Shown piece by piece: positions 32,477 through 41,719 of a stretch of 64,000 nt of DNA (positions are counted from its first letter, which is position 1; each line of letters starts with the position of its first letter). Both the position numbers and the translations under genes were made by a program. The notes under the pieces are model-generated. The model was not told the DNA's origin. It saw only the letters and a program-made list of their open reading frames with translations, and made no database searches. Source of the DNA: Labedella endophytica (lineage in GTDB: Bacteria > Actinomycetota > Actinomycetes > Actinomycetales > Microbacteriaceae); the NCBI RefSeq assembly GCF_003990045.1, contig NZ_RZGZ01000003.1, forward strand, positions 248,001 through 312,000, written 5' to 3'.

Positions 32477-33625
32477 TCACCCCACGGGGAACGGAACCGC
32501 GGCTCCCGCCGGCTCCGTCACCGTGAAGCGCGAGATGTCCTCGGACGTCTCCCCGTCGAGCGCGAGCTCGGCGAGCACCCGACCGATCGTCGGCGTGAAC
32601 TTGAATGCGTGTCCCGCGCCGAGCGCGACGATCACATCGGGGTGGTCGTCGAGCGGGCCGATGATGAAGCGGCGGTTCTCGGTGAGCGCGTACTGACATG
32701 TCACGGTGCGGAGCACCTCTCCGCTCCCACGGATCGTCGCCGCCATGAAGGTCGAGAGCTGGTCGAGCAGCGCGGGGGAGGGTACGAAGGTCCGATCCTC
32801 CGGCCGCATGAGGTTGTCGGAGACGTCTCGCGCCGCCTTGATCGTGGGTTCGCCGTACGTCGGGAAGCCGTAGTAACACTGCACGTCCTCCCAGATCCAG
32901 ACGGGGAACCGGGAGCGGTCGAAGTCCTGTGGTTCGGACGGGGTGAAGTACGTGACCTGCTCCTGCATCACCGTGAGGGGGATCTCCGCGCCGAGTGGGG
33001 CGACGAGTCGGTTCGTCCACGCATCGGCCGCGATGACGACCTTCCGTGCCCGCACGTCGCCGGAGGACGTGCGGACGATCACACCGTCGCCGTCCGGTTC
33101 GACGCCCTCGACCGTGGTGCGGTCGCGCAGCGAGGCGCCTCCCATCCGGGCGTGCATCTGCAGGGTCGCGACGGAGCGGGCCGCGTGCGCGATGCCCGAG
33201 TCCGCCGTGTAGATGGCCCGCACGTTGGCGGGGATCGAGAACTGCGGGAAGCGCGCATGCACCTCCACGTTCGAGAGCATCTCGAACGGAACCCCCGTGG
33301 CCGTGAGGCTCTCGACGAAGTCGTCGATCGAGTGCGGACCGTCGTCGGGGAAGAAGACGAGGCCCCCCGTGATGTCGAGGAGGTGCTCCCCGGTGGCTGC
33401 CTCGAGGTCGGCCCAGTCGCGGTACGCGGCCTGCGCGAGCCGCACGTACTCCGGAGCGCCGTAGGACGTGCGCACGATCCGTGAGGTGTCGTGGGAAGCA
33501 CCGCGCACGTGGCCGAGATCGAACTGTTCGAAGCCGACGACGCGCGCCCCCTTCCGTACGAGGTGGTAGGCCGCGGCGCTTCCGAGCGCTCCGAGGCCGA
33601 CGACGGCGACGTCGAATGTCTCCAT
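32477..33625 (-). CDS. Monomeric sarcosine oxidase / N-methyl-amino-acid oxidase
   Basis: A 382-residue FAD enzyme of the MSOX/SolA (N-methyltryptophan oxidase) family that oxidises N-methyl amino acids to free amino acid, formaldehyde and H2O2. The dinucleotide fold opens with DVAVVGLGALGSAAAYHLVRKGARVVGFEQF. RGASHDTSRIVRTSY matches the FAD-contact segment. The cysteine in VTCQYALTENRRFIIG aligns with the covalent-FAD cysteine of the family, and LGAGHAFKFTPTIGRVLAEL is the C-terminal signature. It is the fourth gene of an amino-acid ABC operon, 51 bases after the ATPase gene, which suggests that the imported substrate is an N-alkylated amino acid. Confidence 0.88.
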   Translation of the reverse strand: METFDVAVVGLGALGSAAAYHLVRKGARVVGFEQFDLGHVRGASHDTSRIVRTSYGAPEYVRLAQAAYRDWADLEAATGEHLLDITGGLVFFPDDGPHSIDDFVESLTATGVPFEMLSNVEVHARFPQFSIPANVRAIYTADSGIAHAARSVATLQMHARMGGASLRDRTTVEGVEPDGDGVIVRTSSGDVRARKVVIAADAWTNRLVAPLGAEIPLTVMQEQVTYFTPSEPQDFDRSRFPVWIWEDVQCYYGFPTYGEPTIKAARDVSDNLMRPEDRTFVPSPALLDQLSTFMAATIRGSGEVLRTVTCQYALTENRRFIIGPLDDHPDVIVALGAGHAFKFTPTIGRVLAELALDGETSEDISRFTVTEPAGAAVPFPVG

Positions 33626-33676
33626 GTGGTGCTGATCCTTCTTCTGTGGGTGGCGGAACGGATGAGGGGAGGGATG

Positions 33677-34453
33677 TCAGAGGACCTTCGCGAGGAAGGA
33701 TCGGGTGCGCTCGTGCTGGGGTGCGCGCAGCACCTGCGTCGGCGGACCGGATTCAACGACCACGCCCTCGTCCATGAACGTGACGGTGTCGGCGACCTCG
33801 CGGGCGAAACCGATCTCGTGCGTGACGACGATCATCGTCATTCCGTCGTCGGCGAGCCCGCGCATGACGTCGAGCACCTCGCCGACCAGTTCCGGGTCGA
33901 GGGCCGACGTGGGCTCGTCGAAGAGCATGAGCTTCGGCCGCATCGCGAGCGCTCGCGCGATGGCGACGCGCTGCTGCTGACCGCCGGACAGCGACCGAGG
34001 GTACGCGTCCGCCTTCTCCGCCAGACCGACGGCGTCCAGCAGCTCGCGTGCCCGGGCCCTGGCCGACGTCGGGCTCTCGCGGCGCACCCGGATGGGCGCC
34101 TCGACCAGGTTCTCGAGCACGGTCATGTGCGGGAACAGGTTGAACGACTGGAAGACCATTCCGATGTCGCTTCGCCGGGAGGCGATCTCCGCATCGCGGA
34201 GTTCGTGCAACCGGTCGCCCTGGCGCCGATAGCCCACGAGCTCCCCGGCGACGCTGATGGTGCCGGCATCGATCTTCTCGAGGTGGTTGATGCAGCGCAG
34301 GAACGTACTCTTCCCCGAGCCTGACGGTCCGAGCAGGCACATGACCTCGCCCGTCCGCACCGTCATGTCGATGCCGCGGACCACGAGGTTCGATCCGTAC
34401 GCCTTGTGCACACCTCTCGCCTCGACGAGCACGGGGGCCGATTCGATCGTCAT
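33677..34453 (-). CDS. Polar amino-acid ABC transporter ATP-binding protein
   Basis: A 258-residue ATPase of the GlnQ/HisP type. Walker [11 protein letters not shown]-loop [20 protein letters not shown], signature [15 protein letters not shown] and Walker [15 protein letters not shown] are intact. ATG 34453 overlaps the permease stop as ATGA. It would energise import through the permease encoded upstream, with the lipoprotein receptor starting the operon. Confidence 0.93.
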   Translation of the reverse strand: MTIESAPVLVEARGVHKAYGSNLVVRGIDMTVRTGEVMCLLGPSGSGKSTFLRCINHLEKIDAGTISVAGELVGYRRQGDRLHELRDAEIASRRSDIGMVFQSFNLFPHMTVLENLVEAPIRVRRESPTSARARARELLDAVGLAEKADAYPRSLSGGQQQRVAIARALAMRPKLMLFDEPTSALDPELVGEVLDVMRGLADDGMTMIVVTHEIGFAREVADTVTFMDEGVVVESGPPTQVLRAPQHERTRSFLAKVL

Positions 34454-35409
34454 GGGGACGTCCTCTCCGTCGATGTCTCCCCGGCGGGAGCGACCGGAGC
34501 GTGTCGCGGCACGATGCCGCGGGCGATCATGCCGAGGAGCGTGCGGTCGGTCCGTCGGGAATCGCCGCGCGTGACGTGACGCTCGAGGTAGTACTGGCCG
34601 ATACTCAGCACCGTGGTGAGCAGCAGGTACCAGAGGCTCACGGTGATGAGCAGAGGGACGACCTGGTACGTACGCGAATAGATGGCCTGCGCCTGCCACA
34701 GGAGCTCAGGGATCGCGATGACACTGACGAGAGACGTCGTCTTGAGCATGGAGATCGTCTCGTTGCCCGTGGGAGGGATGATCACGCGCATGGCCTGCGG
34801 GAGCACGATCCGACGGAAGGTCTGCGACTTCTTCATCCCGAGGGCGTGAGCGGCGTCGGTCTGCCCGGAGTCGACCGATTGCAGACCGGCCCGAACGATC
34901 TCCGACATGTAGGCGCCCTCGTTGAGACCGAGTCCCAGCACCGCGGCGAGGAACGGCGTGATGAGCACGTTCGTGCTCTCCGTGAAGAGAGTCGGGCCGA
35001 AGGGGATTCCGATGGACACCACGGGGTAGAGCGCGGCGAGGTTGAACCAGAAGATGAGCTGGACGAGGAGCGGGGTCCCGCGGAAGAAGGCGACGTAGGC
35101 GGAGGCGGCGGTGGAGACGACCACGTTCGACGACTCGCGCGCGAGCGCCATGACGACCCCGATGACGACGCCCAAGACCATCGCGATGACCGTCAGCCAC
35201 ATCGTCGTCGCGAGGCCGGCGAGGATCTGCGCGTTGAAGACGTAGCTGAAGACGAGGTCCCACTGGTAACGCGGATTCGTCAGCAGGGAGACCGCGATGA
35301 GGCCGGCCACGAGCAGAACGAGCGCCGTCGCGACCCACTGTCCGTAGTGTCGGACGGGGACCACCCGAATCGCCGCGGCCGGGGAGGGGGCCGCCTCACT
35401 CCCCGGCAC
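34450..35409 (-). CDS. Amino-acid ABC transporter permease
   Basis: A 319-residue HisMQ-family permease. After a hydrophilic N-terminus there are about six hydrophobic segments, and the EAA-type loop is visible as [33 protein letters not shown] (around 200-235). GTG 35409 is preferred because GAGGTG lies nine bases upstream; this start overlaps the receptor gene by 14 bases. A single permease gene implies a homodimeric channel. Confidence 0.9.
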   Translation of the reverse strand: MPGSEAAPSPAAAIRVVPVRHYGQWVATALVLLVAGLIAVSLLTNPRYQWDLVFSYVFNAQILAGLATTMWLTVIAMVLGVVIGVVMALARESSNVVVSTAASAYVAFFRGTPLLVQLIFWFNLAALYPVVSIGIPFGPTLFTESTNVLITPFLAAVLGLGLNEGAYMSEIVRAGLQSVDSGQTDAAHALGMKKSQTFRRIVLPQAMRVIIPPTGNETISMLKTTSLVSVIAIPELLWQAQAIYSRTYQVVPLLITVSLWYLLLTTVLSIGQYYLERHVTRGDSRRTDRTLLGMIARGIVPRHAPVAPAGETSTERTSP

Positions 35410-36361
35410 TGGTGAGCACCTCGGACTCCTCGACGGCCCCGCTCGTGACGCCCCACTTCGAGAGGATCTCCGCGTACGTCCCGTCCTCGATGAGCACGTT
35501 GACCGCCGCGGCGATCGCCGGCGAGAGGTCCGAGCCCTGCGTGAAGGTGAAGCCCCAGGTGCTCGGGTCGTACGTCTCCTCGAGCACCTCGAGTGCGCCG
35601 CTCGACCGGTCGGCGACGTAGACGAGCGGCCCGTAGTCCGACATGCTCGCGTCCGCTCGACCGGAGGTGAGAGCGAGCGTGGCGTCCGGCTGGGTCGGGA
35701 ACACGGAGATCTCGATCGGTTCCTCGCCCGCGGCGGTGCACTCGGCGTCGAAGATCGGCATGTAGTTGTCCGCGTAGACCGTTCCTTGCTGAACCGCGAT
35801 CCGGCGACCGCACATCGAGTCGAGGTCGATGCCGAGCGGGTTCCCGGTCGGCACGATGAGCGACGTGCCACCGGCGAAATAGGTGACGTAGTCGACGACG
35901 GCGAGTCGCTCGTCCGTGACGCTCATCGCGCCGTTCGCCATGTCGACGCGTTCGGACTGCAGCGAGGGGATCATCGCGTCGAAGCCCACGTCCTCGTGCT
36001 CGACCTCCACACCGAGCACGTCGCCGACCGCGAGGAGCAGTTCGATGTCGTTCCCGGTGAGGGTCTCGCCGTCGTCGGCGAGCAGGAAGTGCGGGGCATA
36101 CCCGGGTCCGCCGGCGGCGTGGATGACGCCGGCCTCGGCGATGTCGGACGGGAGGAGATCGGCCGCCTCCTGGTCGAACGTCCCCGCGATGAAGTCGGAG
36201 CCGATCGTCTCGACGGGATCGGCGGAGGTGCCGGAGTCCGGGGCCGAGGAAGGGGTGGAACACCCGGTGAACGCCGCGATCGCACCCACCGAAACCGCGA
36301 GGAGGGTGAGGCGGGGACGTGCGGATCGGCGGGGTCGGGCATACGGTGTGGCGACGGTCAT
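35396..36361 (-). CDS. Amino-acid ABC transporter substrate-binding lipoprotein
   Basis: A 321-residue SBP family 3 receptor. The signal peptide is long and arginine-rich, ending in AAFTGC with Cys34 as lipidation site. The ligand fold shows NDIELLLAVGDVLGVEVEHEDVGFDAMIPSLQSERVDMANGAMSVTDERLAVVDYVTYF, the classic family stretch for polar amino-acid binders. It begins the operon with permease, ATPase and oxidase. A GAGGAG site precedes ATG 36361. An IclR-type regulator is divergent. Confidence 0.92.
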   Translation of the reverse strand: MTVATPYARPRRSARPRLTLLAVSVGAIAAFTGCSTPSSAPDSGTSADPVETIGSDFIAGTFDQEAADLLPSDIAEAGVIHAAGGPGYAPHFLLADDGETLTGNDIELLLAVGDVLGVEVEHEDVGFDAMIPSLQSERVDMANGAMSVTDERLAVVDYVTYFAGGTSLIVPTGNPLGIDLDSMCGRRIAVQQGTVYADNYMPIFDAECTAAGEEPIEISVFPTQPDATLALTSGRADASMSDYGPLVYVADRSSGALEVLEETYDPSTWGFTFTQGSDLSPAIAAAVNVLIEDGTYAEILSKWGVTSGAVEESEVLTSAGE

Positions 36362-36483
36362 GAGCGGGACTCCTCGAGCGAGATGGCCGGGCGATGGGGG
36401 AGGTGGAGCGCTGTCTCTGCCCGTCCGGACTCGGTTCGCCGGCGGGGTGCGGTCACTCTATGGATCGCGTGATGCCCCCCTGT

Positions 36484-36489
36484 TACAGT
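36484..36489 (+). promoter_or_regulatory. -10 element TACAGT upstream of IclR-type gene
   Basis: TACAGT lies seven bases before ATG 36497 of a short ORF, or nine before GTG 36499 in frame with the regulator. Either makes a leaderless transcript possible. Confidence 0.45.
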
Positions 36490-36496
36490 GCTCATC

Positions 36497-36562
36497 ATGT
36501 GCAATCAAGACGGCGTGGAATTGTCGATTCTGCGGTCCTCCGCGGCACCCGCATCACGATGA
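36497..36562 (+). CDS. Possible 21-residue leader peptide of IclR-type gene
   Basis: The reading frame is MCNQDGVELSILRSSAAPASR. Its TGA overlaps the regulator ATG (36559) as ATGA. It begins seven bases after a -10 hexamer. If real, it would couple regulator translation to leader translation. The competing reading is a longer regulator starting at GTG 36499, which would make this ORF spurious. Confidence 0.3.
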   Translation: MCNQDGVELSILRSSAAPASR

Positions 36563-37974
36563 CGGCTCAGGTCGAGGTGGCCCTCCGCGTTCTCCGCACC
36601 GTCGCGGAGCGGCCCGACCCCACGTCGCCGCTCGGTTCCGGTGACGTGGCGCGCGTACTCGGCGAGAGCCCCAGTCGCATCTCCCGCGTGTGCGCCGAGC
36701 TCGAGCGGACCGGCCTGATCGCGGGAGGCGGGAGGTATGGTTCCCACGGTCTCGGCCGGGAGGCCGTCCGGCTCTCGGGTCGCGCGGCGGCGCCCGTCGC
36801 GCGCTCGGTCCGCTACGCGCTCACCCTGGCGGCGCAGTACACCGGTGAGACGGCCTGCGTCGCCGCGCGGGCCGGCGATTCCGTGCACATCTCGGCCTCC
36901 GTCGGATCCGAGTGGACCCTGCACGCCTCGGCCGACGTCGGGGAACGGATCGCGAATGGCACGGCGATCGCCGATGCGGCGACGGAACGGACCGATCTCG
37001 GGGACGGAGCCCCGAGGGTGTTCGAGTCGCGATCGGCGAGCGTCGTCGAGGTGGCGACGCCGATCATCGGACCGGACGGCGAGTGCGTCGCCGTGGTGGC
37101 CGTCCGCCTGCCGACCCACCGAGCGACGGGTGGTGTGCCGCGTGCTCGTCGAGCCGTGGTCGCCGCCCGTCGTCGCATCGAGTCGATGATCGGGCGCGCG
37201 CGACGCGCACCCGACGATCGTGGACCGGTCGACGTTCCGTCGCGCGATCGGTCTCGGAGCGAGCCGGCTCTCGACGCCACGGTCCGCATCCTCGGCCGCC
37301 TCGCGGAGGGAGCAGACACACCCGCCGGGATCGCACGCTCGACCGGGCTCCGGCTCGATCGCGTGCAGCGTCTCCTCGACGCAGGCATCCGGGCGGGTGT
37401 CGTGGAGACGCGATCCGATGCGGGGATCGTCGAACTCGGGTGGGGCATCCACGGCTGGCATCGGTCGGCGACGGTGCCCGTCCTCACCTCGACGGGTGCG
37501 GAGCTCGTGGCCGAGGCCGCGGCGGACGCCGGGGTCTTCGGCTTCATCACCATCCTGAAGGGGATCCGGAGTTTCACGGTCGTCGAGGAGCTCGGATCTC
37601 CGGACGGCGGCATCGTCATGATGCCGTGGCTCGGCCGGCCGCACCCGGTGATCGGTTCGGACGGCGGCCCGACGCTCGTGATGGAGTTCCAGCCCGACGA
37701 CCTCGCCGGTCTGCTGCAGAAGCGACACCCTGCGCACGAGTTCGAGCTGCTCGTCGAGCGCATCCGCGAGGTCACCCGTGCCGGCGTCATCACGATCGAT
37801 TCGGACCACGACGCCGGACTCATCTCCGTGTCCGCGCCGATCCGCGACGCGAGCGGCGCCGTGGCCGGGGCGGCGTGCCTCACCGGAGGAACGGACTCGG
37901 TGCGCCACCGCCGCTCCGAGATCGAGGACGCCACTCGCGCGCTCGCCGGACGCCTCTCCGACCTCCTGCGCTGA
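36559..37974 (+). CDS. Duplicated IclR-type transcriptional regulator
   Basis: A 471-residue protein, nearly twice the normal IclR length (250-270). The first half has a helix-turn-helix (VALRVLRTVAERPDPTSPLGSGDVARVLGESPSRISRVCAELERTGLI, residues 5-55) and an effector-like domain to about 205. The second half repeats it: ALDATVRILGRLAEGADTPAGIARSTGLRLDRVQRLLDAGIRAGVVE (about 232-280), then an effector domain ending SVSAPIRDASGAVAGAACLTGG. It faces the amino-acid ABC-oxidase operon and is its likely regulator. GTG 36499 is a possible earlier start. Confidence 0.8.
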   Translation: MTAQVEVALRVLRTVAERPDPTSPLGSGDVARVLGESPSRISRVCAELERTGLIAGGGRYGSHGLGREAVRLSGRAAAPVARSVRYALTLAAQYTGETACVAARAGDSVHISASVGSEWTLHASADVGERIANGTAIADAATERTDLGDGAPRVFESRSASVVEVATPIIGPDGECVAVVAVRLPTHRATGGVPRARRAVVAARRRIESMIGRARRAPDDRGPVDVPSRDRSRSEPALDATVRILGRLAEGADTPAGIARSTGLRLDRVQRLLDAGIRAGVVETRSDAGIVELGWGIHGWHRSATVPVLTSTGAELVAEAAADAGVFGFITILKGIRSFTVVEELGSPDGGIVMMPWLGRPHPVIGSDGGPTLVMEFQPDDLAGLLQKRHPAHEFELLVERIREVTRAGVITIDSDHDAGLISVSAPIRDASGAVAGAACLTGGTDSVRHRRSEIEDATRALAGRLSDLLR

Positions 37975-38045
37975 TGCGCGCCGTCCGTTCCGCGTGTGCG
38001 GACCGGGGTCTTGCCGACGTCGGGGGACGATGGGAGGGTGACGGC

Positions 38046-38618
38046 ATGGCCATCGAGGTGCGACCCGCGACCGTGTTCGAGGACGTCAGGACGATGGTGG
38101 GTCCGAAGCGGCCCGACGCGAACGTCTGCTGGTGCCTCAGCTATCGGATTCCGTCGACACGGAACAGGGCCCTCGTGGGGCCGGAGCGCGGCCGACTGGT
38201 CGAAGAGCTCATCGCCGAGGACATCCCGCCCGGCATCCTCGCTTACGACGGCGACGAGGTGGTCGGTTGGGCCGGTGTGCACCCGCGAGTGGACACGTCG
38301 TTCCAGCGCAACCGCAAGATCCCCCACATCGACGACCTCGACGTGTGGAGCGTGTGGTGCATCCGGGTGCGACCCGGTCACCGTGGCCGGGGCATCTCGC
38401 ACGCCCTCCTCGCTGGGGCCGTCGATCTCGCGCGGTCCCACGGGGCCCCGGCGATCGAGGGGTATCCGGTCGACAACGACGGGAAGAAGGTCGACCTGAC
38501 GATGGCTTACGTCGGCACGCGTGCGCTCTTCGAGGCCGAGGGCTTCGAGAAGGCCGCCGACACCACGAGCGTGCTGAACGGCTTCCCCCGCGTGCTCATG
38601 CGCCTCGCGCTGGTGTGA
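38046..38618 (+). CDS. GNAT-family acetyltransferase
   Basis: A 190-residue GNAT protein. The acetyl-CoA site reads IRVRPGHRGRGISHALLAGAVDLARSHG (around 110-137), and AIEGYPVDNDGKKVDLTMAYVGTRALFEAEGFEKAADTTSV gives the usual C-terminal strand-helix. The cysteines and tryptophans at VCWCLSYR (about 27-34) are characteristic of one subgroup found widely in Actinobacteria. Substrate unknown. ATG 38046 has GGGAGGG upstream. The next gene is convergent. Confidence 0.85.
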   Translation: MAIEVRPATVFEDVRTMVGPKRPDANVCWCLSYRIPSTRNRALVGPERGRLVEELIAEDIPPGILAYDGDEVVGWAGVHPRVDTSFQRNRKIPHIDDLDVWSVWCIRVRPGHRGRGISHALLAGAVDLARSHGAPAIEGYPVDNDGKKVDLTMAYVGTRALFEAEGFEKAADTTSVLNGFPRVLMRLALV

Positions 38619-38628
38619 GCGGGGTGGG

Positions 38629-39642
38629 TCAGCCCCGCGTCCACTCCAGCAGGCGTTCGACCGGCCAGGTCGTGATGATGCGGTCGGCGGGCACGCCATT
38701 GCGTGTCGCTCGGTCGGCGCCGTAGGCGAGGTAGTCGAGCTGGCCGGGCGCATGCGCGTCCGTGTCGATGCTGAAGAGGCACCCGGCGTCGAGGGCGAGA
38801 GTGATGAGCTCGTCCGGCGGATCCTGGCGCTCCGGCCGCGAGTTGATCTCCACCGCCACGTCGTTCTCGGCGCACGCTGCGAACACGGTCTCGGCGTCGA
38901 AGTCCGATGGCGGCCTGGTTCCCCGGGAGCCCTGGACGAGACGGCCCGTGCAGTGCCCGAGGACGTTCGTGCGCGGGGTCCGGATGGCTCCGAGCATGCG
39001 CTCGGTCATCGTGGCGCGGTCCGAGCGCAGCTTGGAGTGCACGCTCGCGACGACGACATCGAGCCGGTCGAGCATCTCGGGGGTCTGATCGAGCTCGCCC
39101 GACTCGAGGATGTCGACCTCGATCCCGGAGAGGAGCCGGACCGGTCCGCCCTCCGCGTTCAGAGCGTCGACCACGTCGAGCTGCTCCGTGAGCCGCTCGA
39201 CGCTGAGGCCGTTCGCGATCGTGAGGTTGGGGGAGTGGTCCGTGAGAGCGATGTACTCGCGCCCGAGGAGTGTCGCGCCGTGGAGCAACTGCTCGATCGT
39301 GGAGCCGCCGTCGGACCACTCGCTGTGCGCGTGGAGGTCGCCGCGGAGCTGCGTGAGGAGGTCGGCGCCACCGGTGGCGAGCGTCTCCGTGTTCTTCTCC
39401 CGGAGATCCGCGAGGTAGTCGGGTACATCGCCCGCGACGGCCTGAGTGATGACCTCGGACGTGCGCCCGCCGATTCCCTTCATGCTCGTCAGGCGCCCGC
39501 CGCGCACGCGTGAGGCGAGTTCGTCCTCCGACAGCGGGGCGATGATCTTCGCCGCCTTCCGGAACGCCCCCACCTTGAAGGACGGAGCGCCCGAGCGCTC
39601 GAGCCAGAAACCGATCTCGTTGAGGGCGTCGACGGCGAGCAT
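38629..39642 (-). CDS. PHP-domain phosphoesterase with PolX-type HhH N-terminus
   Basis: A 337-residue protein made of the helix-hairpin-helix part (1-100, including MKGIGGRTSEVI) and the PHP metal-hydrolase part of bacterial PolX, without the polymerase palm domain. Metal-ligand motifs are all visible: GDLHAHSEWSDG, ALTDHS, GIEVDIL, VVASVHS, VLGHCTG, VEINSRPER and SIDTDAHAP. It may act as a 3'-5' nuclease or phosphatase in DNA repair. Stand-alone versions occur in Actinobacteria. It is convergent with the GNAT gene. Confidence 0.87.
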   Translation of the reverse strand: MLAVDALNEIGFWLERSGAPSFKVGAFRKAAKIIAPLSEDELASRVRGGRLTSMKGIGGRTSEVITQAVAGDVPDYLADLREKNTETLATGGADLLTQLRGDLHAHSEWSDGGSTIEQLLHGATLLGREYIALTDHSPNLTIANGLSVERLTEQLDVVDALNAEGGPVRLLSGIEVDILESGELDQTPEMLDRLDVVVASVHSKLRSDRATMTERMLGAIRTPRTNVLGHCTGRLVQGSRGTRPPSDFDAETVFAACAENDVAVEINSRPERQDPPDELITLALDAGCLFSIDTDAHAPGQLDYLAYGADRATRNGVPADRIITTWPVERLLEWTRG

Positions 39643-39752
39643 GTGGCCATTCTGGTGTGCGGAGAGCCATCCCGCGCGGGGTTGTGCACGCCCGGGGTGT
39701 CCCCGGTCGTCGGCGCACCGCTGTGCATCCCGGCGATGTCGGTGGTCGGTTC

Positions 39753-39758
39753 TACCGT
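39753..39758 (+). promoter_or_regulatory. -10 element TACCGT of small Cys4 gene
   Basis: TACCGT is followed by GGAGAC (six bases) and ATG 39765. The spacer contains GGAG, but only three bases from the start codon, which is too close for ribosome binding. Confidence 0.5.
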
Positions 39759-39764
39759 GGAGAC

Positions 39765-39944
39765 ATGGACATCAGGAACTGCCCCGAGTGCGGCGACGAC
39801 ACGATGGACGCGGGACGTGCGATGTGGCCGGGGATCGACGCTCCGGTCGACGTCGTGCGCTGCGCGAGCGACGAGTGCGACTGGGTCGCGATCGACGAGA
39901 GCCTCGAGGTCGTCGTCGAGCGCGAGCACACGCTCGCCGCGTAA
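39765..39944 (+). CDS. Small four-cysteine (zinc-ribbon-like) protein
   Basis: A 59-residue protein with two cysteine pairs: Cys6-Cys9 (NCPECGDD) and Cys33-Cys38 (RCASDECDW). The layout suggests a rubredoxin-like or zinc-ribbon knuckle, although the second pair has a four-residue gap instead of two. No partner gene is evident. Start ATG 39765 is set by the -10 element six bases upstream; the longer open frame runs into the divergent PHP gene region. Confidence 0.65.
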   Translation: MDIRNCPECGDDTMDAGRAMWPGIDAPVDVVRCASDECDWVAIDESLEVVVEREHTLAA

Positions 39945-39995
39945 CCGCGCCCACTGAGCGAGCCCGCATCAGCTGGCTCGGTCGCGCCAGCGGGA

Positions 39996-40481
39996 TTACG
40001 CAGGCAGCGACGCCTCGATGAGGCGCACGATCTCCGGGTCGTCGGGCTCTGTCGACGGACGGAAGCGGTGCACCGTGCCGTCGGCCGTCACGAGGAACTT
40101 CTCGAAGTTCCACGACACGCGTCCGGCCTTGCCGCTGGCGTCGGGGGTCTTCTTCAGCGCGTCGTAGAGCGGGTGGGCCGAGCGGCCGTTCACCTTGACC
40201 TTATCGAACATCGGGAACGTGACACCCCACGTCATGGAGCAGTACTCCTTGATCTTGTCCGTGTCGCTCAGCTCCTGGAGGAACTGGTTGCTCGGGAAAC
40301 CGAGCACCGTGAAGCCGCGATCACCGTAGGTCTTCTGCAGCTTCTCGAGCGTCTCGTACTGCGGAGCGAGCCCGCAGCGGGAGGCCACGTTCACGATGAG
40401 CTTGACGGGCGCGAACTCGGCGAGCGTCGTAGTGGCGCCGTCGATCGTCGTGATCGGAATGGAGGACAGGTCCTCGGTCAT
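39996..40481 (-). CDS. Glutathione peroxidase family thiol peroxidase
   Basis: Reduces H2O2 and lipid hydroperoxides. The 161-residue protein has the peroxidatic cysteine Cys36 in NVASRCGLAPQYETLEKL, the resolving-type cysteine in EYCSMTWGVTFPMF, and the tetrad residues in GFPSNQF and WNFEKFLV. As a Cys enzyme in an actinobacterium, it probably uses thioredoxin rather than glutathione; a thioredoxin is encoded at 57.7 kb. Start ATG 40481 has GGAAAGG upstream. Confidence 0.92.
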   Translation of the reverse strand: MTEDLSSIPITTIDGATTTLAEFAPVKLIVNVASRCGLAPQYETLEKLQKTYGDRGFTVLGFPSNQFLQELSDTDKIKEYCSMTWGVTFPMFDKVKVNGRSAHPLYDALKKTPDASGKAGRVSWNFEKFLVTADGTVHRFRPSTEPDDPEIVRLIEASLPA

Positions 40482-40539
40482 GGTGTGCCTTTCCTGGCGT
40501 GCCGGATACCCGTCACGCTATCGCCGCACACTGCGCGCC

Positions 40540-40563
40540 CGCTGCACGTCGGAACGTGCAGCG
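40540..40563. terminator. Hairpin after aldo/keto reductase gene
   Basis: CGCTGCACGT and ACGTGCAGCG make a perfect 10-bp stem with CGGA loop, about 40 bases past the reductase stop on the minus strand. Confidence 0.5.
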
Positions 40564-40602
40564 GACGCGAGTGACGCTCGGTATTCCGAGCCGGGACGCG
40601 GC

Positions 40603-41472
<870 letters not shown>

Positions 41473-41529
41473 ATGGTCTCCTTCGAAGAGGTGGTGCGCC
41501 CGACGATAGCCGTCGCGAATCCGTGTGCC

Positions 41530-41583
41530 CGGGCCTTTACAGGGAGAGCTCGGGCCTTTACAGAGAGCCCCGGCCCATCACAG
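41530..41583. repeat. Three imperfect ~21-bp direct repeats between aldo/keto reductase genes
   Basis: CGGGCCTTTACAG occurs at 41530-41542 and 41551-41563, and the related CGGCCCATCACAG at 41571-41583. Spacing is 20-21 bases, two turns of DNA, so the units lie on one face of the helix. They are in the divergent gap. Confidence 0.55.
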
Positions 41584-41719
41584 AGAATCGGCCGGGAGGC
41601 AAGCGCCGGGCGATACCCGCCGAGTGGTGTCGGAGCGTGCCAGAGTAGGAGGGCGCGACGCGTCGGTGCCGAGCTCCACGGACCGAGCGTCGCCCGACCG
41701 ATCCGGAAGGACCTTCTCG

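Noticed and set aside
39996-40481. Selenocysteine glutathione peroxidase
   Set aside because: The peroxidatic position is a normal TGC cysteine codon; there is no in-frame TGA.
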